The position numbers and the translations under genes are program-made. Source: Candidatus Poseidonia sp. (GTDB taxonomy: Archaea > Thermoplasmatota > Poseidoniia > Poseidoniales > Poseidoniaceae). Taken from it: 18,982 nt of DNA. The notes below the pieces were generated by a model. That model was not told the DNA's origin. It searched no databases and saw only the letters and a program-made list of their open reading frames with translations. Where the stretch lies: assembly GCA_023254365.1 (NCBI GenBank), contig JALRLQ010000029.1:1-18982 (forward strand), in the 5' to 3' direction. Below are positions 8,442-16,372 of the stretch, one piece after another (position 1 is the first letter of the stretch; the number at the start of each line of letters is the position of its first letter).

Positions 8442-8708
8442 TCACTCGCCCAGGCCTTCCTCAAGCGGAGAAAGTTGGCCTCGAACACCGACGGTCCATT
8501 TGAGGGTATCAACGATACCTTTTGCCCGTTGGAACTTCATCAACGCTCTGTATTTTGCCTCTTTCGGGCCGGTCATCTTTCTCAGCATGTACTTGGCGTG
8601 CTGGGTTTTCATTTCAGCGACCGCTTCCTCGAGGAGGGCATCGATTTCTGCCCACGTGCGGTCGTAACTTGGCTGCTGCGAGCGGCCCGGTCGTGATCTC
8701 ATCTGCAT
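8442..8708 (-). CDS. Small basic helical protein of unknown function
   Basis: I do not recognise this 88-residue protein. The first 15 or so residues are polar and basic (RSRPGRSQQPS). The remainder looks mostly helical, with an amphipathic stretch (TWAEIDALLEEAVAEMK) and a Lys/Arg-rich segment (YMLRKMTGPKEAKYRALMKFQRAKG). There is no signal peptide, cysteine or membrane helix, so a cytoplasmic, perhaps nucleic-acid- or protein-binding role is possible but unproven. Starts at 8708 (ATG), 8702 (ATG) and 8720 (TTG) are all possible, and none has a good SD sequence. The gene converges on the S15 gene with a 4-base gap. Its start overlaps a TGCATTGG inverted repeat, which could allow autoregulation. 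It is judged a real gene because it fills an otherwise empty slot and its composition looks like protein. Confidence 0.6.
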   Translation of the reverse strand: MQMRSRPGRSQQPSYDRTWAEIDALLEEAVAEMKTQHAKYMLRKMTGPKEAKYRALMKFQRAKGIVDTLKWTVGVRGQLSPLEEGLGE

Positions 8709-8764
8709 TGGTTGGCCCAATGCACCCTACGCTCTTTGCATTGGCCACATAGACTCAATAGTCT
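8704..8764. repeat. TGCATTGG repeat cluster and AGACT dyad
   Basis: TGCATTGG (8704-8711) is followed by its perfect inverse CCAATGCA (8717-8724) with a 5-base spacer, and by a third direct copy at 8737-8744. A second dyad, AGACT-caat-AGTCT, lies at 8751-8764. The cluster overlaps the start of the small minus-strand gene and lies within the divergent gap to the MutS5-like gene. It looks like binding sites for a dimeric regulator, but no consensus regulator is known to me. A (GT)5 run follows at 8774-8783. The rest of the gap to 8854 holds no gene or RNA that I can see. Confidence 0.4.
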
Positions 8765-8854
8765 CGGGTGACGGTGTGTGTGTCAGGCCATCGGTGAAAG
8801 AAGTGGGAGGTTGGCGCAGCCCCCATCGTCATCCTCTTAAGCCCTTGACAAACG

Positions 8855-10858
8855 ATGGTCAGCATGGTGTTGACTTCAATTCCGGGTGTCAGCGAGCGTA
8901 TGGCAAGCAAAATGACCGAGCATTTTGGCTCCGAGGATGCGGTGATGACCACGCTGGCTGCAGGCGATGTCGGTCGCTTGGCGGAAGTGGAGGGTCTTTC
9001 CGTGAAACGAGCCCTCAGTCTCGCCCGTCAATATGCGGGGGATGAAGGGCAGTTCCTCGCTACGAAGGAAGCCAGAAAACTTCACCAAAACCTGCTCAAC
9101 CATCTCCAATCCTTTGCCGCTTGCGCAGCCACCAAGGAACGAATGGGTTTGCTCACGCCGGTGGCCAATCCGCACCCCCGTCGAACGTTGGTCGCCGCTG
9201 CCATGGAACTTGATCCGGCCTGGTTGGCTGAACAACGAACCGCCTGGCAGGGATTGACCCGCCTCAAAGAGCGCCAAGAACGATATGAACGCGTGGTCGT
9301 CTGCCATGAACCGCTCGAGCATCTGAAGAAATTTTGCCGTGTGCTTCAACCCACTGAAAACGAAACTTGGAAGGATTACACGGTGTTCAAAACCGTGACG
9401 TGGGTTGGAAGCGGCGCACCGATGGAAGCCCCTGACGGGTGGTTGGTTCTCGGCTCCTCGCCCGATGCATCGCTCCTGTTGCCCGAGCGAACCATCGACT
9501 GGTTCACGCACAACCGGAAGACGCTGAACATCCTGTGCGATTTGGTTGAAGCGGTACAATCCGGTACCTTCCCCGAGAACGAAGCCTTGGCATCCCTCGG
9601 TGAAGCCTTGCGCCCTCTTGCTGCGCTGCCTGAAGCCTTGAGTTTGCTTGGCGATGCGTCCCAAATCGAGGCGGTGGCTCGCATCAAAGACGAGCTTTGG
9701 GGGACGGTCAAGACCCTTGAGCAGGAGGTCAACGACCAAGTTGAACACGCCATGAACGATGCGAAATTGGCCCTCTCCGGCGCTGAACTGCTCGAAGCCT
9801 TGGCCGACGGGACGGCGTTTCAACGCAAGCTCAGGGATGCGACCGGACACGTGATTCAAGAAGCGATGCAGCAGGCCAGAGAAACGCTGGCGGCCTTCCT
9901 TGAACCGGCGTCGTTGCGGTGTCCTTTCGACATCTTCACCTCTTCGTGGCCGGCCAAAATCGACCGGCAAACCATTGACGGCATCGATGCTGCCTTGGAA
10001 TCCAAATTGAAGGCGGAAACCACGGGGCACCTCGTGTCGATGGCGAGGACCCTCGGCCCCCTGAAAGCCTCGTGCGAACTGGCCGTCCAACGCCTTATCG
10101 AAACCGACCAGTGGCTTTCCGTGGCTCGTTGGGCTCATGCCGACCGGTGCGTGATGCCCGAACTTGTGGCCCACGGTGTTTGGTTGGACGGCGGTCGACA
10201 TGTGCTTCTCGGTGTCGAACCTGACGCGGTCACCTACGGACTTGGCCAGGCTGCTTCGAGCGGCGACCAGCAATCGCTCGCTTTGTTGACCGGGGCCAAT
10301 TCTGGTGGGAAAACCACGCTGTTGGAATGTTTGGCCTACGCCAGCATACTCGCTCACATGGGACTCCCGGTTCCTGCCAAGGCCGCCCGGATTGGAAAGG
10401 TGGATGCCCTGCACATTTTGGCGAAGGCAGGCGGTACCCAAAGCGCAGGGGCGCTGGAGCAAACACTGGTGGAATTGGCCACGGTGGTGAGCGACCCGAC
10501 GCCCAAACTCATTCTCGCTGATGAATTGGAAGCCATCACCGAACCTGGGGCAGGTGCTCGAATCATTGCTGGCATGCTGCTTGCAGCAGAGGCTCAGCCT
10601 GACACCACGATGATGCTGGTCACGCATCTTGCACCCGCCATTCTCGAAGCCACGGGCCGAGATGACCTTCGTGTGGACGGCATTGAGGCCAGCGGCTTGG
10701 GCGAAGACTTGGAGTTGCTCGTGGACCGAACGCCCAAGCGAAACCATCTCGCACGGTCAACGCCTGAGCTGATCGTCAAGCGGTTGGTGGAGAAGAGCAA
10801 CGGGCACGCCAAGGCCTTGTTCGCTGATATTCTGCAGATGTTCGCAACGCCCGAGTAA
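8855..10858 (+). CDS. HhH-MutS ATPase, archaeal MutS5-like
   Basis: This is a 667-residue MutS-family ATPase without the MutS mismatch-reading domain. The N-terminus carries a helix-hairpin-helix DNA-binding pair: LTSIPGVSERMASKM at about 6-20 and a second hairpin around LAEVEGLSVKRAL at about 42-54. A long helical core resembling the MutS lever/clamp follows, including EALADGTAFQRKLRDATG. The C-terminal ATPase has Walker A GANSGGKTT (480-488), Walker B LILADE with Asp556/Glu557, and a VTHLAP switch near 589. This architecture matches the archaeal MutS5-like group, for which branched-DNA (Holliday-junction) binding has been reported. A role in recombination or repair rather than mismatch repair is therefore inferred. 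There is no Smr nuclease domain. Met4 (8864) is an alternative start. No SD sequence is present. The gene converges on the BNR lipoprotein with three bases between the stops. Confidence 0.9.
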   Translation: MVSMVLTSIPGVSERMASKMTEHFGSEDAVMTTLAAGDVGRLAEVEGLSVKRALSLARQYAGDEGQFLATKEARKLHQNLLNHLQSFAACAATKERMGLLTPVANPHPRRTLVAAAMELDPAWLAEQRTAWQGLTRLKERQERYERVVVCHEPLEHLKKFCRVLQPTENETWKDYTVFKTVTWVGSGAPMEAPDGWLVLGSSPDASLLLPERTIDWFTHNRKTLNILCDLVEAVQSGTFPENEALASLGEALRPLAALPEALSLLGDASQIEAVARIKDELWGTVKTLEQEVNDQVEHAMNDAKLALSGAELLEALADGTAFQRKLRDATGHVIQEAMQQARETLAAFLEPASLRCPFDIFTSSWPAKIDRQTIDGIDAALESKLKAETTGHLVSMARTLGPLKASCELAVQRLIETDQWLSVARWAHADRCVMPELVAHGVWLDGGRHVLLGVEPDAVTYGLGQAASSGDQQSLALLTGANSGGKTTLLECLAYASILAHMGLPVPAKAARIGKVDALHILAKAGGTQSAGALEQTLVELATVVSDPTPKLILADELEAITEPGAGARIIAGMLLAAEAQPDTTMMLVTHLAPAILEATGRDDLRVDGIEASGLGEDLELLVDRTPKRNHLARSTPELIVKRLVEKSNGHAKALFADILQMFATPE

Positions 10859-10861
10859 CCC

Positions 10862-12271
10862 TCACGCCGGTAGTTCAAGTTCAACGGCGAACAGCGGGTC
10901 GGGGTCGGTTGAATCGTGGTAGGCGACCACCACGCCACCGTCGTTGAGAATACCAAGCGACGCAAAGTCGAATCGAATATCGTTTCCAGCACCCGAGGTG
11001 GAATCGAGGTCGCCTTGGCCGATGTAGGTCAGCGTGTCGGGTGACATGTCTTCGGAGTACCCTCGGACATGGTAGACCGTGTCAACATCGGGTCCTTCGG
11101 TGGATTGGTACCGCACGTTGAGAACGAACAAATCCAGTTCACCGTTTCCTTGGAACTCCCATTCCTCAATGGAAGATGCGGTGGCTCCCAAATCGTAGGT
11201 GTGGTTCATCCAGGTCTGAGCGCCGTCCTTTGACATGAAGTGCGTGAAACTCGTGCCGCTGTTGGTCACGCAGTGGATGGTTCCTGCTCGGTCGATATGG
11301 CAGTATTCAGAGGGGAACTGAACGCTGAGTTCGTTCCACGAAAGGGTCGTATCCATGTAGGCAGCGTTGCCGTTGTTGTAGTAGGAGGGGAAGATGAGAC
11401 CTCCGGAAGGCAGCGGAAAGGCCCGCATTTCCTTGTGGGGCTTGTTCACGTCCCAGTACGCCGGGAGGTCGGCGCCGGTGAAGTTCAAATCCAATTCAAT
11501 GGCAGGGTCCCCACCGCCACGGCCGGGGAATTGGAACGGGTAGTAGTTGAGGCCGTCAACGCTGATTTGGCCGCCGGCGTTTTGGGTTTGATGCCAGAAG
11601 TTGGACACCACGATGCTGGCCCAATCGCCGGTGCCGAGACTCGATTCAATGGGCCCAATCACCTCGACCTGCCACGAACGGTCGTAGAAGGGTTCGGTGA
11701 TTCGGTTGTAACACCAGGTCCACTCGCCTTCGGATTCATCGTAGAGAATGGCATAGAATTTGTCCAACTTCAGGTCGGCACCCGGGTAAGGGAACCACGA
11801 CATGGAGATGATGTCGCCGTTGGTTGCTTGCACGATGCTTCCCTCCCCCAACCCTTCGTTACCGGGGTTGGTGGGCACCGGTGTACGGCACTGGGTGTCT
11901 GGAAGGATGGTGGGGATGTAGGTGTCCCAAACGTGACCGCGGTCTTCTGAAAACACGGGGTATTCTCCACCGATGTTGAGAATTTGTCCGTCGATGTCGG
12001 TGGCAAGGTAGTGTTCGCAGCAGTTTCCGCCGTAGGAGGCGTCAAACACCGCCCACGTCGTGTTGGTGCTCTGGTTGGTGCGAAGGTCAACGGTGACGAA
12101 CATGCGTTCGTCGACGTGGCCAGCCTCATCGATGCGTTCGTAGGTGGACCAAATTGGTTCCACTTGCTCGTTTTCAGCGATGCTGCTGCCGTCTCCAAAA
12201 CAGCCAGCGAGCACCATGGACATCGCCATGACCACACCGAGGAGCGCCCGTCGCATGATTTGGCGTTGCAT
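10862..12271 (-). CDS. BNR/Asp-box beta-propeller-like lipoprotein
   Basis: This 469-residue exported lipoprotein has a basic n-region, a hydrophobic stretch and the lipobox VLAGC with Cys24. The mature part is rich in aromatic and beta-forming residues. It contains at least two Asp-box (BNR) sequences, SEDRGHVW from Ser108 and SKDGAQTW from Ser347, which mark sialidase-type beta-propellers. The catalytic arginine triad of true sialidases could not be recognised, so a binding or non-sialidase role is equally likely. Six cysteines remain beside the lipid Cys, including a vicinal pair in GGNCCEH. The first Met was used; Met6 (12256) is an alternative. No SD sequence precedes it. It lies 63 bases downstream of the BtuF-like gene on the same strand and may share its transcript. 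It is best described as a surface lipoprotein of unknown ligand. Confidence 0.85.
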   Translation of the reverse strand: MQRQIMRRALLGVVMAMSMVLAGCFGDGSSIAENEQVEPIWSTYERIDEAGHVDERMFVTVDLRTNQSTNTTWAVFDASYGGNCCEHYLATDIDGQILNIGGEYPVFSEDRGHVWDTYIPTILPDTQCRTPVPTNPGNEGLGEGSIVQATNGDIISMSWFPYPGADLKLDKFYAILYDESEGEWTWCYNRITEPFYDRSWQVEVIGPIESSLGTGDWASIVVSNFWHQTQNAGGQISVDGLNYYPFQFPGRGGGDPAIELDLNFTGADLPAYWDVNKPHKEMRAFPLPSGGLIFPSYYNNGNAAYMDTTLSWNELSVQFPSEYCHIDRAGTIHCVTNSGTSFTHFMSKDGAQTWMNHTYDLGATASSIEEWEFQGNGELDLFVLNVRYQSTEGPDVDTVYHVRGYSEDMSPDTLTYIGQGDLDSTSGAGNDIRFDFASLGILNDGGVVVAYHDSTDPDPLFAVELELPA

Positions 12272-12334
12272 GGGCTTGATTTGAAGCCGTCGCTGTTCTC
12301 ACTCGAACCTTCTCTCCGTCCAACCGTCACCCCA

Positions 12335-13072
12335 TCAGGACAACAGGGTTCGCAGACCGGTTGCGGTAAAGGACCCCATCCAGGTCAACGCCTCACCGTC
12401 GATCATGTGCAGTTCGGGTGGGGTGGCACCGGCCGCTTCAATGGCAGCAGCGAGTCGTTGCCCTTCTTCCATTGAAAATTCGTGAGGCTCGCTTGAAAGA
12501 AACAGGTCGGTAACGCCGTGTTCGATGATGCTCTCCACGGTGACTTCAGGATAGCCGGTACCGGTGGGGTCGATGATTGGAACCGTGTAGCCCATGCAGG
12601 CGAGCATGCCGCCAGCGTAGGTTTCACCGTTGGCGGCCATCAGCGGTTCGTGCCAAATGAGGGGGAGTGCGACGCGTCCGTTGTTTTCCGGAATGGAGGC
12701 AAGGACGTCCTCAAGTTCGCTGGCCAACCCGTCCGCTTTATCCATCCGATTCACCGCCTTGCCGAGGTCTCGCAGCATGGGGGGGACGTCGCTTGGGTGG
12801 TTGACGTGGCACACAAAGGTGGCGTATCCTTGCTCGATGCACCAATCGTACACGGCTTTGGGATTCTCGTCCCTGTCCATCACCACGAGGTCGGGTTGTG
12901 CGGCTGCGATTTTGGACAGCGTCGGCGTCTTTGTCCCTCCGACAACAGGAACCTCATGCACGTGTTGCGCAGGGTGGATGCACCAGGGTGTACGTCCAAC
13001 GATTTCATCTGGACCAAGTCCGAGGTCAAACAGGGTCAAGGTAAGACTTGGCACCAACGAGACGATGCGCAC
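12335..13072 (-). CDS. BtuF-like periplasmic-binding-fold protein lacking a signal peptide
   Basis: This 245-residue protein has the helical-backbone metal-receptor fold of BtuF/FhuD-type binding proteins, the class that captures cobalamin or ferric chelates. It opens with RIVSLVPSLTLTLFDLGLG and continues with IVGRTPWCIHPA, VVGGTKTP and LSKIAAAQPDLVVMD, which follow the BtuF lobe-1 pattern. A long helix links to a second lobe with TVESIIEHGVTDLFLSSEP. There is no signal peptide, lipobox or membrane helix: the fold begins at residue 2, so the protein is predicted to be cytoplasmic. The GTG start at 13072 is supported by GAGG seven bases upstream, overlapping the ileS stop. No ABC permease or ATPase is adjacent. 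Ligand unknown. A corrinoid- or metal-chelate-binding role is inferred from the fold only. Confidence 0.85.
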   Translation of the reverse strand: MRIVSLVPSLTLTLFDLGLGPDEIVGRTPWCIHPAQHVHEVPVVGGTKTPTLSKIAAAQPDLVVMDRDENPKAVYDWCIEQGYATFVCHVNHPSDVPPMLRDLGKAVNRMDKADGLASELEDVLASIPENNGRVALPLIWHEPLMAANGETYAGGMLACMGYTVPIIDPTGTGYPEVTVESIIEHGVTDLFLSSEPHEFSMEEGQRLAAAIEAAGATPPELHMIDGEALTWMGSFTATGLRTLLS

Positions 13073-13079
13073 GCCATCG

Positions 13080-13083
13080 CCTC
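13080..13083 (-). promoter_or_regulatory. Shine-Dalgarno site for the BtuF-like gene
   Basis: GAGG on the minus strand overlaps the ileS TGA stop and lies seven bases before the GTG at 13072. It fixes a non-ATG start and indicates coupled translation with ileS. A nearby ATG at 13077 is out of frame. Confidence 0.55.
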
Positions 13084-16000
13084 ACTTGACCGTGAAGTGG
13101 ACCACGGCACCGTCGACTTCGAAACGTTCGGCGTCGGACGGCGGCTGTTCACCGTCGGTGTGGAACACGCAACCAGCCGTTCGGGTTTCGGAGGCCACCC
13201 ACGCTTCGTCGTTGGCATGGAGTGCTGGAGCGTTCTCCGTCCACACCTCAAGGTCGATGGTAGCGTCGATGTCCAGATTCAGTGTTTTGCGCTGGGCTTG
13301 GACTCGGCGGGTGATGTCTCGGGCCAGGCCCTTGGAGAGCAAGGCGGGTGTATCGTTCATGTCGAGCACGAGACTCACCTGCCGCTGGTCTTCGCCGAGG
13401 GTGAGGTCCACGGTTTGTGCAGCGAACCCTTCCCGTTCAACCCGCTTGACCTCGACATCACCTTCCTCGACCTTGACACCCAAGACCTCGGCGCCGCCGT
13501 CGCTGATCGCTGCCAAGAGGGCCTGCGGGTCTTCTGCGTTGCGAATGGCTTGGGCGACCTCGTTGACCTGAGCCCTCGCCTTTGGGGCGAGCGCACGGAA
13601 GTTGGGAGCCAATTCAATGCGCTGGAAACGGTCAAGGTCACTCTCGATGTGGATGGCTTCAACATTCAACTCTTCAGCGAGCAGTTCGTGGAACGCCTCG
13701 AGGTCAGGGCCTGCGACGATCCATCCTTGGGCGCAGGGGAGGCGTTGGCGTCGGTTGGCTTCGATGCGGATTCGGCGACCTGCTTCGGCGAGTTCGCGGA
13801 CGAGGTCCATGGTGGCTTCCAGCGGCAGGTCTTGGGGAGGGAGCGTAGCGGTTGCCTTGGCAGCTGCCTCGTCCCATGCATCGGAGGTGGCTCCCTCAAG
13901 CGACCCGGGAACACCAGAAGGCCACGGGGCGGTGTGGACGGATTGGCCGGTGAGGTTGCGATGGATTTCGTCCACCATGAACGGCGCCACCGGCGCCATC
14001 AAACGGCACACGGTCGTAAGCACCTCGTGCAGTGTGTGCTGGCACGCCAATTTGTCGTTGGTCTCGGCTTCATCCCAAAGACGGCGTCGGCTTCGGCGAA
14101 CATACCAGTTCGAAACGTCGTTGACCATGAAGTCCTCGAGGTCTCTGCAGGCCTTGTGGAAATCCCAGTTGACAAAGTGCTCGTGGTAGGCGTGGCCGAC
14201 GCTCGCAAGGCGTGACAGAATCCAACGGTCCAGTTCAGGGCGCTGGTTCACTGGAACGTCGGCGGATTCGGGGTCAAAGCCGTCCAAAGCTGCGTAGTCC
14301 ACATGGAACTTGTACACGTTCCACATCGTGAGGAACATCTTGGCGTAGGTTTCTCGCACGCCGTTGGGGTCAAACTTTAGCGGGTTCCAAGGAGCGCCAG
14401 CCGTGACCATGTACCAGCGGGTGGCGTCGGCTCCTTCTCGATTGAAGTGGTCCCACGGGTCAACGATGTTGCCTCTGGATTTGGACATCTTCTTGCCTTC
14501 AGCATCGAGGATCAGCCCCAACGAAAGACAGCGCTTGTAGCACATTTCGTCAAACACGGTGGTGGAAACGGCAAGCAGCGTGTAGAACCACCCTCGCGTC
14601 TGGTCAACACCTTCGCAGATGTAGTCCACGGGGAACGAACCGTTGAACACATCCTCGTTCTCAAACGGATAGTGCCACTGGGCAAACGAAGCGCAGCCCG
14701 AATCGAACCAACAGTCCATCACGAAGGGTTCACGCTTCATCGGTTCACCAGCATCGGAAAGGAGGGTGAATTCGTCCACCACCGGTCGGTGAAGGTCAAC
14801 GTCATCGGGACATTCGGGGTTTTCAAGGCCGGCTGCGACGGCTTTTGCGACTTCTTCCTGAAGTTCCTTGATCGAGCCAACGCACTTCATTTCACCGCTT
14901 TCGCTGCGCCAAACAGGCAGAGGCGTACCCCAGTAGCGCTCTCGTGAAATCGCCCAGTCCTTGACGTTGCGCAACCATTCGCCAAAGCGACCTTCACCCA
15001 CCCAATCGGGTGCCCATTCCACTTGGTCGTTGAACTTCAGCAGGTTGTCTTTGACCGCCGTCATGCGAACGAACCAGGAGTCCATGGCGTAGTACAGAAG
15101 CGGATGGTCGGTTCGCCAGCAGTGCGGGTAATCGTGCGCATAGGCCTTTTCTCGGTACAGCAAACCGCTTTCGGGTCCTTTCCCGTTGGAACCTCCGGGG
15201 GTGCTGAGCAATCCGATGATGGCCTCGTCGCATTCCTTGACGTAGCGTCCGTCCAATTCAGGGTGTGTTCCGGTCACAAACGACCCGTCCATGCCCACCG
15301 TGTGATGGGCAGGTAAGCCTGCTTCCATGCCCAAGTTGTAGTCGTCTTCACCGTACATCACAGCGGTGTGGACCACGCCGGTTCCGTCGGTGGTCGTGAC
15401 CCAATCGGCTGCGAGCACGGTCCACGCCGTGGTGGAATCGCCTCGAGGTACGGCCCCGGGGAACAGCGGTTCGTAGGCTCGGCCAACGAGGTCGCTGCCG
15501 GGGAATTCCTCGACGATGTCAACATGGTGGCGAAGCACCTCTTTCATCAGCGCCTTAGCGAGGATGACCTCTTCGCCAACATCGGCACCACCGGCACCGG
15601 CCCATCCTTCGCCCGCCGCTTCTTTGATGCGACATCGGACATAGGTGACATCCGGTCCAACGGCGAGACCAACGTTGCCGGGCAAGGTCCACGGCGTGGT
15701 CGTCCACGCCAATATCGAGGCATCGTCGTCGGTGAGTTTGAACTTGACATAGACCGACGGTTCTTCCACTTCCTTGTACCCGAGCGCCACTTCGTGGCTG
15801 GAATACGACGTCCCTGTTTGGGGGCAGTACGGCAACACTTTGTGGCCCCGATACAGCAGGCCCTTGTCGAACATTTGCTTGAGGGCCCACCAGGCGGACT
15901 CGACGTAGTTGTTGTCCAGCGTCACGTAGGGGTTGTCCAAATCCACCCAGTACGCCATGCGTTCGGTCATTTCCCGCCAAGCGGCTTCGTACGTCCACAC

Positions 16001-16372
16001 CGATTCTCGGCAGGCTTGGTTGAACTCGGCCATCCCGAACTGTTCAATGGCTTCGTTGCTCATCAAATCGAGCCGCTTCTGCACCTCGATTTCGACAGGG
16101 AGGCCGTGGGTGTCCCAGCCACCTTTTCGCTCGACCAGAAATCCTTCCATGGCCTTCCAACGGCACACGAGATCTTTGTAGGTCCGAGCGACCACATGGT
16201 GGATTCCCGGTTTTCCGTTGGCGGTGGGTGGTCCTTCGAGGAAAATGAAGGGGGCGCCGTTGCGACGAACGTCGATGGATTCCTGGAAGGTTTGGTCTTC
16301 CGACCACCGTTTCAGCAGGTCGGTTTCCAACTGAACGGCGTTCAGTTCACCCGCTGGTTTCGGTTGAGCCAT
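13082..16372 (-). CDS. ileS: Isoleucyl-tRNA synthetase, type 2
   Basis: This 1096-residue cytoplasmic class I synthetase charges tRNA-Ile. The first signature is GPPTANGKPGIHH (47-59), the HIGH-equivalent form found in the eukaryote/archaeal-like type 2 IleRS. The editing domain (CP1) contains WTTTPWTLPGN at 223-233. KMSKS is at 628-632 within GKKMSKSRGNIVDPWD. An anticodon-binding helical domain follows (SNWYVRRSRRRLW), then a long C-terminal extension as usual for type 2 enzymes, which are often mupirocin-insensitive. The ATG at 16372 was chosen because GGTGG lies seven bases upstream and the alignment begins shortly after. An upstream ATG at 16510 would add 46 residues unlike IleRS and would occupy the divergent promoter region. 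The gene is first in a unit with the BtuF-like gene (9-base gap) and probably the BNR lipoprotein. Confidence 0.97.
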   Translation of the reverse strand: MAQPKPAGELNAVQLETDLLKRWSEDQTFQESIDVRRNGAPFIFLEGPPTANGKPGIHHVVARTYKDLVCRWKAMEGFLVERKGGWDTHGLPVEIEVQKRLDLMSNEAIEQFGMAEFNQACRESVWTYEAAWREMTERMAYWVDLDNPYVTLDNNYVESAWWALKQMFDKGLLYRGHKVLPYCPQTGTSYSSHEVALGYKEVEEPSVYVKFKLTDDDASILAWTTTPWTLPGNVGLAVGPDVTYVRCRIKEAAGEGWAGAGGADVGEEVILAKALMKEVLRHHVDIVEEFPGSDLVGRAYEPLFPGAVPRGDSTTAWTVLAADWVTTTDGTGVVHTAVMYGEDDYNLGMEAGLPAHHTVGMDGSFVTGTHPELDGRYVKECDEAIIGLLSTPGGSNGKGPESGLLYREKAYAHDYPHCWRTDHPLLYYAMDSWFVRMTAVKDNLLKFNDQVEWAPDWVGEGRFGEWLRNVKDWAISRERYWGTPLPVWRSESGEMKCVGSIKELQEEVAKAVAAGLENPECPDDVDLHRPVVDEFTLLSDAGEPMKREPFVMDCWFDSGCASFAQWHYPFENEDVFNGSFPVDYICEGVDQTRGWFYTLLAVSTTVFDEMCYKRCLSLGLILDAEGKKMSKSRGNIVDPWDHFNREGADATRWYMVTAGAPWNPLKFDPNGVRETYAKMFLTMWNVYKFHVDYAALDGFDPESADVPVNQRPELDRWILSRLASVGHAYHEHFVNWDFHKACRDLEDFMVNDVSNWYVRRSRRRLWDEAETNDKLACQHTLHEVLTTVCRLMAPVAPFMVDEIHRNLTGQSVHTAPWPSGVPGSLEGATSDAWDEAAAKATATLPPQDLPLEATMDLVRELAEAGRRIRIEANRRQRLPCAQGWIVAGPDLEAFHELLAEELNVEAIHIESDLDRFQRIELAPNFRALAPKARAQVNEVAQAIRNAEDPQALLAAISDGGAEVLGVKVEEGDVEVKRVEREGFAAQTVDLTLGEDQRQVSLVLDMNDTPALLSKGLARDITRRVQAQRKTLNLDIDATIDLEVWTENAPALHANDEAWVASETRTAGCVFHTDGEQPPSDAERFEVDGAVVHFTVK

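Noticed and set aside
8774..8783. (GT)5 run
   Set aside because: Too short to be a meaningful microsatellite; chance is sufficient.
8709..8854. Possible tRNA or small RNA in the gap before the MutS5-like gene
   Set aside because: No cloverleaf, T-loop or CCA-proximal acceptor pairing could be found; only short dyads are present.
8876..10747. Open frame of 623 codons antisense to the MutS5-like gene
   Set aside because: It is a shadow of GC-biased codon use on the opposite strand. The translation has no recognisable domain, while the plus-strand frame has Walker motifs and HhH.
12518..14215. Open frame of 565 codons on the plus strand across the BtuF-like and ileS genes
   Set aside because: It spans the junction of two well-supported minus-strand genes and has no family features.
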